The notes under the pieces were generated by a model. The model searched no databases. It was given only the letters and a program-made list of their open reading frames with translations, and was not told where the DNA came from. A DNA stretch of 64,000 bases from Marinobacter sp. THAF197a (GTDB lineage Bacteria; Pseudomonadota; Gammaproteobacteria; Pseudomonadales; Oleiphilaceae), in assembly GCF_009363275.1 (NCBI RefSeq), contig NZ_CP045324.1, forward strand, positions 3,906,001-3,970,000, read 5' to 3'. Positions 59,387-64,000 of the stretch are shown here, piece by piece; within the stretch, counting starts at the first letter, position 1; the number at the start of each line of letters is the position of its first letter. Position numbers and translations under genes: made by a program.

Positions 59387-59480
59387 GGAGGGGGTAGGGG
59401 ACCATTTTCTGGCGGGAAAAAAGATGTCTGAGCGAAGCGAGTTGTTTTTTCCCAGAAGAAAATGGTCCCCTACCCCCTCC
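59387..59480. repeat. Palindromic intergenic element C (tssE-tssF spacer)
   Basis: Inverted arms (59387-59422 and 59445-59480) match at 33 of 36 positions. The outer 24 bp match perfectly (GTAGGGGACCATTTTCT within), then three mismatches, then GGGAAAAAA/TTTTTTCCC. The 22-nt loop includes GAGCGAAGCGAG. It is unrelated in sequence to elements A and B. The T6-containing inner stem and strong outer stem could act as a terminator or processing site for tssE transcripts running left. Between C and B (59338-59386) I see nothing else. Confidence 0.85.
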
Positions 59481-59506
59481 AGCCCCATAGGCTCAGGCAA
59501 CCAAGC

Positions 59507-59944
59507 CTAAACCACCCGGTAATACCGCTTGTCATCCAAAACCAGGTCAATGGTGGTCCGGTCGTCACTCCCGGCTACCTGCAAGTAAACCGTCACCTGA
59601 AACTTCAACTGCAGCGGGTCCGGGCCCGGCGGCAAGGCCACCACATCCACCCGTTTGACCCGCGGCTCAAACTTCTCGATGCACTGACGAATCGCCCCGC
59701 GAATCTGGATACTCAAATCCTGAGTACCCAGGGTGGCATCGTTGAAATCCAGCAGGCCAAGGTCCGGTACGCTGGCGCTGTTGCCCGGATGGGCATTCAG
59801 CAGGCGTACCAGGTGGCGCTTGATGGATTCCACCACATGGGTCACTTCACCCATGCTCTGCCCCGCGGGGGCGGCGGCCTGTTCGAGCCGTTCAAACAGG
59901 CTGCCGGTATTGCGAACGCCGTCAGTGCCGGTGTCGCCGAACAC
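59507..59944 (-). CDS. tssE: T6SS baseplate protein TssE (gp25-like)
   Basis: A 145-residue protein. The gp25-like lysozyme-fold domain shows SMGEVTHVVESIKRHLVRLL, NAHPGNSASVPDLGLLDFND and IRQCIEKFEPRVKRVDVVAL, matching TssE. It joins the sheath to the wedge. The N-terminus (FGDTGTDGVRNTGSLFERLE) is typical. It starts 3 bp after tssC. Elements C and B follow its stop, so its transcript may end or be processed there. Confidence 0.93.
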   Translation of the reverse strand: MFGDTGTDGVRNTGSLFERLEQAAAPAGQSMGEVTHVVESIKRHLVRLLNAHPGNSASVPDLGLLDFNDATLGTQDLSIQIRGAIRQCIEKFEPRVKRVDVVALPPGPDPLQLKFQVTVYLQVAGSDDRTTIDLVLDDKRYYRVV

Positions 59945-59947
59945 GGA

Positions 59948-61429
59948 TTAATCCTTGTCCAGGCGGCCAACCAGCGAGAGTTCGAAGTTGGCACCCATGT
60001 ACTTGAAGTGCGGGCGCACGGCCAGGGAGACCTGGTACCAGCCCGGATCGCCTTCCACTTCCGACACTTCCACCTTGGCTGCACGCAACGGGCGACGGCT
60101 GCGAACTTCCGCCGGCGGGTTTTCCTGGTCGGCCACGTACTGGCGAATCCAGGTGTTCAGTTCCCGCTCCAGATCCTGGCGCTCTTTCCAGGAGCCGATC
60201 TGTTCGCGCTGCAGCACTTTGATGTAGTGAGCCAGGCGGTTCACGATCATCATGTACGGCAACTGGGTACCCAACTTGTAGTTGGTTTCCGCTTCCTTGC
60301 CTTCTTTGGTGTTCGGGAACTGCTTGGGCTTCTGCACCGAGTTGGCGGAGAAGAACGCGGCGTTGTCGCTGCCCTTGCGCATGGTCAGGGCGATGAAGCC
60401 CTCTTCCGCCAGCTCGTATTCCCGGCGGTCGGTGATCAGCACTTCTGTGGGAATCTTGGCTTCCAGCTGGCCGAAGGACTCAAAGGTGTGCACCGGCAGG
60501 TCTTCCACTGCGCCACCGCTCTGCGGGCCGATGATGTTCGGGCACCAGCGGTACTTGGCGAAGCTCTCGGTCAGGCGCGTGGCCAGCAGGTAGGCGGTGT
60601 TGCCCCACAGGTAGTGCTCGTGGTCGCCGGACACTTCTTCCTTGTAGTTGAAGCTGCGCACCGGGTTCTCGGTGGGATCGTAGGGTACCCGCAGCAGGAA
60701 GCGCGGTGCGGTCAGGCCCAGGTAACGGGCGTCTTCGGATTCCCGAAGGGAGCGCCACTTGGCGTATTTCGGGCCTTCGAATACGGCGCTCAGTTCCTTG
60801 ATCGCCGGCAGTTCCTGATAGCTGTCGACACCAAAGAATGACGGTGCAACCGAGGACAGGAACGGCGCGTGGGACATGGCGCCTACAGAGGACACGTACT
60901 GCAGCAGCTTCATGTCTGGCGTTGATGGACTGAAGGCGTAGTTGCCGACAATGGCACCCACCGGCTCACCACCGAACTGGCCGTATTCTGCGGCATAGAT
61001 GTGCTTGTAGAAGCCGGTCTGGGTAACATCCGGTGCAAACTCGAAGTCTTCCAGCAACTCCTGCTTCGTGGCGTGCAGGATGTCGACTTTGATGTTCTCG
61101 CGGAATTCAGTGCGGTCGACCATCAGCTTCAGGCCGCGCCAGGACGATTCCAGTTCCTGCAGCTTGGGTGCGTGCAGGATTTCATCCATCTGGGCGCTGA
61201 TCTTGCGGTCCAGCTCGACCACCATCTGGTCCACCAGGGCCTTATTGACCGGCTGGCCTTTTTCGTCGCTTTTCAGCAAGTTGGCGATAAACGTAGCTAC
61301 CCCTTTACGGGCAACATCGTAACCTTCGTCGGCCGGCGCCATACGGCTATTGGCCATGACCTGGTCCAGCAAGGACCCTTCTGCTACGGATTCGGAGGCA
61401 GCAGATTGCTGCACAGCAGTATCAGACAT
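59948..61429 (-). CDS. tssC: T6SS sheath large subunit TssC (VipB)
   Basis: A 493-residue protein, the normal family length. Hallmarks are LQELESSWRGLKLMVDRTEF, EYGQFGGEPVGAIVGNYAFS, ARYLGLTAPRFLLRVPYDP and the C-terminal GDPGWYQVSLAVRPHFKYMG, ending LVGRLDKD. With TssB it forms the contractile sheath around the Hcp tube. A 61-bp gap separates it from tssB. Confidence 0.96.
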   Translation of the reverse strand: MSDTAVQQSAASESVAEGSLLDQVMANSRMAPADEGYDVARKGVATFIANLLKSDEKGQPVNKALVDQMVVELDRKISAQMDEILHAPKLQELESSWRGLKLMVDRTEFRENIKVDILHATKQELLEDFEFAPDVTQTGFYKHIYAAEYGQFGGEPVGAIVGNYAFSPSTPDMKLLQYVSSVGAMSHAPFLSSVAPSFFGVDSYQELPAIKELSAVFEGPKYAKWRSLRESEDARYLGLTAPRFLLRVPYDPTENPVRSFNYKEEVSGDHEHYLWGNTAYLLATRLTESFAKYRWCPNIIGPQSGGAVEDLPVHTFESFGQLEAKIPTEVLITDRREYELAEEGFIALTMRKGSDNAAFFSANSVQKPKQFPNTKEGKEAETNYKLGTQLPYMMIVNRLAHYIKVLQREQIGSWKERQDLERELNTWIRQYVADQENPPAEVRSRRPLRAAKVEVSEVEGDPGWYQVSLAVRPHFKYMGANFELSLVGRLDKD

Positions 61430-61490
61430 ACCACATCCCTTCAGTACGTGATTGATAATCGGTGTTGGTTACCGGATTCCGGTGGTGCGC

Positions 61491-61988
61491 TTACTCGCCG
61501 CCTTCGGTGGCCAGTTCTAGCTCGGCCAGCAGTTTTTCCCGGGCGCTGTCGTTGTCCAGCAGTTCCTGCAGCTTGGAACGGAACGAAGGCACGTTGCCCA
61601 GCGGGCCCTTGAGGGCAACCAGGGCTTCACGCAGCTCGATCAGTTTTTTCAGCTCGGGTACCTGGCGGGCAATGCTGTCCGGAGAAAAGTCGTCCAAACC
61701 CTGGAATTCCAGATTGACCGGCAGGTCATCGGCATTCTCTTCGAGCTTGTTGGAGACCGAGGTAGACAAGGTCAGACCGGCTTCCTTCATGACAGAACGG
61801 AAGTTGTTCTTATCAACGGAAATGGCTTTGCGGTCTTCGATGGGGGTTTCTTCAGCATGACCCTTGAAATCGCCAACCACAAACATCTTCAGCGGCAGCT
61901 CGGTTTCAGCCTGCTGGTCGCCGGTGGCGGGGACATACTTGATATTGATGCGCTCTTTCGGCGCGACGGAACCGTCTTTGGCAGACAT
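61491..61988 (-). CDS. tssB: T6SS sheath small subunit TssB (VipA)
   Basis: A 165-residue protein. The family start (APKERINIKYVPATGDQQAE, then LPLKMFVVGDFKGHAEETPI) and the dense KNNFRSVMKEAGLTLSTSVS block are clear. ATG 61988 with AGGGAG 7 bp upstream is preferred over an in-frame start at 62006. It is the first gene of the T6SS operon. The 271-bp spacer to the acyl-CoA-binding gene must hold its promoter. Several TGGC...TGC stretches there have the sigma-54 half-site look but are one base too short between GG and GC. Confidence 0.94.
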   Translation of the reverse strand: MSAKDGSVAPKERINIKYVPATGDQQAETELPLKMFVVGDFKGHAEETPIEDRKAISVDKNNFRSVMKEAGLTLSTSVSNKLEENADDLPVNLEFQGLDDFSPDSIARQVPELKKLIELREALVALKGPLGNVPSFRSKLQELLDNDSAREKLLAELELATEGGE

Positions 61989-62183
61989 GGCGTGCTCCCT
62001 GTGCAATTCATTTGCAGTGTTGTTCAGTCCTTGATGCCTGCCGTCCTGGCAGACAACGCGTCAAACTGTACACAGGTGACCTGGCATTCTCAAGCAAAAA
62101 CTGGCCAGCAATGGCCCAAACTGTGCTGTCGGGCAAACTTTTGCCAGATAGCCCTGTTGCCGGACCGAATGCAGTTTCAGTCA

Positions 62184-62212
62184 ATGACGGCACTCCCGGC
62201 CAAGGCTATACT
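62184..62212 (+). promoter_or_regulatory. Candidate promoter of the acyl-CoA-binding protein gene
   Basis: ATGACG (62184-62189), 17-bp spacer, TATACT (62207-62212). The -10 is a five-of-six match and the -35 four of six. It lies 48 bp upstream of the ATG. AAGGAG is at 62247-62252. Confidence 0.45.
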
Positions 62213-62259
62213 CGCAATATCCTTTGAGGAGACAACCATTTACACCAAGGAGACACACC

Positions 62260-62520
62260 ATGAGCGACCTGAAGGCGAAGTTTGATGAAGCGGTAAACTA
62301 TATCCAGACCGCCGAGGGCGATTTCAAACCGTCCAACGAGCTGAAACTGGAGTTCTACGCCCTGTACAAACAGGCTACTGAAGGCGACGTGTCCGGCAAG
62401 CGCCCGGGCATGATGGATTTCGTGGGCCGCGCCAAATACGACGCCTGGGAGAAGCTGAAAGGCACCTCCAGCGATCAGGCTATGCAGCAGTACATCGATA
62501 AGCTCGACTCACTGAAGTAA
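62260..62520 (+). CDS. Acyl-CoA-binding protein
   Basis: An 86-residue four-helix protein with the ACBP signature: FDEAVNYIQTAEGDFKPSNE, LKLEFYALYKQATEGDVSGK, RPGMMDFVGRAKYDAWEKLK. It includes the conserved Tyr/Lys residues that hold the CoA (YALYKQAT and AKYDAW). It binds medium- to long-chain acyl-CoA in the cytoplasm. The start ATG at 62260 has AAGGAG 7 bp upstream. It is divergent from the T6SS operon and not functionally linked to it by sequence. Confidence 0.95.
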   Translation: MSDLKAKFDEAVNYIQTAEGDFKPSNELKLEFYALYKQATEGDVSGKRPGMMDFVGRAKYDAWEKLKGTSSDQAMQQYIDKLDSLK

Positions 62521-62661
62521 TACCCCTGGGCTGTGCCCGCCCCTTTGGCGCGTGCAGCCCTCAGCCGCAGGAAAATACCGCCTTCGGTTTTGCGCCGTTC
62601 AAACGTTTGTCATATGATGCGCGCAACATAACAACAACAAGCTTTCCGAAGAGTACACACC

Positions 62662-62973
62662 ATGGATATTACCCAGGCGCTCGAGCAGTCACGGCCCGGT
62701 ATGGTCGGAGATGTACAGGCCGCCATCCGCAAACGCCAGCTGAATCAGCGGGCCGAGCAAACCTACCTGCACTGGATCAGCCGCTTTGTGCTGTTTCACG
62801 ATCTAAAAGACCCGGCTCATCTGGCGGCAGAAGATCAACTGCTGTTTCTGGATTATCTGAGCAACAAGATCCGCGTATCTCGGGCGAGGCTTAACCAGGC
62901 CACCCAGGCGCTGACCTTCTTTTACGAGGATGTACTTGGTAAGACGGCCACCCCGAACGCAGCAGTGGCCTGA
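62662..62973 (+). CDS. Orphan integrase N-terminal SAM-like domain protein
   Basis: A 103-residue protein that consists only of the SAM-like core-binding domain of tyrosine recombinases (IRKRQLNQRAEQTYLHWISR, then AAEDQLLFLDYLSNKIRVSR and LNQATQALTFFYEDVLGK). No catalytic domain (R...HxxR...Y) follows, and the next gene runs the other way. This could be a remnant of an integron- or phage-type integrase, or a stand-alone DNA-binding protein. The clean start, stop and length argue against random decay. The upstream 100 bp contains the small palindrome CAAACGTTTG (62600-62609). Confidence 0.85.
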   Translation: MDITQALEQSRPGMVGDVQAAIRKRQLNQRAEQTYLHWISRFVLFHDLKDPAHLAAEDQLLFLDYLSNKIRVSRARLNQATQALTFFYEDVLGKTATPNAAVA

Positions 62974-62999
62974 ACGGGCTCGAAGTGGCGCCGGGGGAA

Positions 63000-63461
63000 T
63001 CAGCGCCCGGTCATATTGACGTTCAGAGTATCGTAGGTGCGATTCTCCGGTGGCCGGATCGAGTAGGTGTTGCTGTGGGTCTGGCCCGGAATGAGCTTGG
63101 GATTGCTGAACCGGATATCCACCGGAATTTCGGAGCGCCCGAGATCGGTGCGGCTGTCTCTGGGCTGCAACGCCAGAGGATCAAGATAGAAATCGTCGTC
63201 ACTGGCGGTTTGCACGGGAACGCCTGCGGCCGGCGCTTCCAGCCCGCCCTCAATGACCGTATTGGCCAGGGCTTCCTCTTCGATGGAGCGGAACGGAATG
63301 GTATCAATGGTGGAGCGCTGCTCCAGTTCAAACGCCGGTGCCGTGTTGCTGGCGCTTTGCCCCTGAGCGCTGGCAGACATCAGCCCCAGCGATAGCACCA
63401 CGGTAAACATGGCGACCAGGCCTGCCCATTTTGAACCGGTGTGAGACTCTGACGAATTCAT
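63000..63461 (-). CDS. Secreted hypothetical protein
   Basis: A 153-residue protein with a signal peptide (GLVAMFTVVLSLGLMSASAQ, cleavage near residue 33). The mature part is Ser/Thr/Asp/Pro-rich and has no cysteine or membrane helix. Its C-terminal half (PVDIRFSNPKLIPGQTHSNT, then YSIRPPENRTYDTLNVNM) looks beta-rich. I do not recognise a family. It is probably periplasmic or surface-attached. It lies between an orphan integrase domain gene (convergent) and greB, with a 109-bp gap before greB. Confidence 0.7.
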   Translation of the reverse strand: MNSSESHTGSKWAGLVAMFTVVLSLGLMSASAQGQSASNTAPAFELEQRSTIDTIPFRSIEEEALANTVIEGGLEAPAAGVPVQTASDDDFYLDPLALQPRDSRTDLGRSEIPVDIRFSNPKLIPGQTHSNTYSIRPPENRTYDTLNVNMTGR

Positions 63462-63570
63462 CGCATCAACCCTGAATGATCTTCCATTGCCCTTTCGGGT
63501 GACAATTTTTGATCAGTCTATCGCCATTGGTGACGCTTTGCTCAACCAAAAGACGATTCTGTGACGATTT

Positions 63571-64000
63571 TCACTTGCCAGTGTCTGCCGGCTGATACCG
63601 AATCCCGGTGATGACCACTGTCTTCCAGCCCTCCGGCGTTTTCACTGATACCTCATCGTCCAGATACTTGCCGATCAATGCCCTGGCAAGCGGGGCATTG
63701 ATACTGAGATAGCCTTTGGCCAGGTCAAATTCATCCGCACCCACCAACCTGTAGGTCTGTTCGTCTCCGTCATCGTCCTCGATGGTAACCCAGGCCCCGA
63801 AAAATACCCGGCTTTGATCGTCCGGCAGCCGGTCGACCACGGTAAGTTCATCCAGGCGCTTGCTCAGGAACCTTACCCGCCGGTCGATTTCCCGTAGCTG
63901 CTTTTTGCCATAGATGTATTCAGCGTTCTCAGAGCGATCCCCCAAGGCGGCAGCCTCGCGCACGGCCTGGGTGACTTCGGGGCGCTTCACTTTCCACAGG
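63571..64000 (-). CDS. greB: Transcription elongation factor GreB, N-terminus outside the window
   Basis: The frame is open to the right edge (LWKVKRPEV at 64000-63974). About 20 N-terminal residues lie outside. The visible 142 residues include the coiled coil (REAAALGDRSENAEYIYGKK, then REIDRRVRFLSKRLDELTVV) with the acidic tip D-R-S-E-N-A-E-Y, and the C-terminal FKBP-like domain (RVFFGAWVTIEDDDGDEQTY; YLSINAPLARALIGKYLDDE). GreB inserts into the RNA-polymerase secondary channel and stimulates cleavage of backtracked RNA. Confidence 0.95.
   Translation of the reverse strand, partial: LWKVKRPEVTQAVREAAALGDRSENAEYIYGKKQLREIDRRVRFLSKRLDELTVVDRLPDDQSRVFFGAWVTIEDDDGDEQTYRLVGADEFDLAKGYLSINAPLARALIGKYLDDEVSVKTPEGWKTVVITGIRYQPADTGK

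Noticed and set aside
59199..59506. A small gene in the tssE-tssF gap
   Set aside because: The short frames there run through palindromic arms, lack ribosome-binding sites and encode nothing recognisable.
62101..62160. Sigma-54 (-24/-12) promoter for tssB, in CTGGCCAGTTTTTGC and TGGCAAAAGTTTGC on the minus strand
   Set aside because: Both have only 9 bases between GG and GC, where 10 are needed. The spacing rule is strict, so I do not call a site.
1..64000. CRISPR array, tRNA, rRNA or prophage
   Set aside because: No regularly spaced direct repeats, cloverleaf-like sequence or phage structural genes were seen. The only integrase-like gene is a lone DNA-binding domain.

Overview
The window looks like chromosomal DNA of a marine gammaproteobacterium. 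GC is fairly high, and the gene content (DUF3422, YtoQ, periplasmic LigE, YjfI/PspA, a Vibrio-type T6SS and intergenic palindromes) fits Marinobacter or a close relative. The genus is an inference, not a database result. I saw no rRNA, tRNA, CRISPR array, transposase or prophage. One flank ends inside a sensor kinase gene and the other inside greB.

Region 1 (1-10984) is housekeeping and envelope material: the 3' end of a sensor histidine kinase, DUF3422, a DUF815 ATPase, a diguanylate cyclase with three periplasmic solute-binding domains, an outer-membrane beta-barrel protein, a lipase-like hydrolase with a small coupled gene, a periplasmic DTG-type protease of the so-called ATP-dependent zinc protease family, a periplasmic LigE ligase, YtoQ and a secreted glycerophosphodiesterase.

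Region 2 (11151-24411) is a leftward run of six genes that reads as a membrane-chaperone module. In transcription order these are a YqiJ-like membrane OB-fold protein, a YqiK-like flotillin, a 1749-residue coiled-coil AAA ATPase, a DUF1266 protein, a membrane J-domain protein and an HscC-type Hsp70. Divergent from it, across a 206-bp control region with a perfect palindrome, run YjfI (DUF2170), a PspA/IM30 protein and a small unknown protein. A glutathionylspermidine-synthase-like ATP-grasp protein, a DUF1190 protein, two unknown envelope proteins and a rhomboid protease with zinc ribbons follow. The whole 11-31 kb stretch is plausibly one envelope-stress and membrane-integrity neighbourhood.

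Region 3 (30954-62000) is a type VI secretion system read right to left: tssB, tssC, tssE, tssF, tssG, tagH (FHA), tssJ, tssK, tssL, tssH (ClpV), vasH, vasI, tssA, tssM, vgrG, a DUF4123 adaptor, a 1375-residue predicted membrane-active effector and five further unknown genes that are candidate immunity or accessory proteins. The core order matches the large T6SS cluster of Vibrio cholerae. The vgrG-adaptor-effector-membrane protein layout resembles vgrG2-vasW-vasX-tsiV2. No hcp or PAAR gene is present, so these must be supplied from elsewhere. Large palindromic elements interrupt the operon between tssE and tssF (two) and between tssH and vasH (one).

Region 4 (62184-64000) holds an acyl-CoA-binding protein, an orphan integrase SAM-like domain protein, a secreted protein of unknown function and most of greB.

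The best candidates for undescribed biology are the effector/immunity island (30954-40056), the flotillin-AAA-Hsp70 module, and the palindromic elements inside the T6SS operon.
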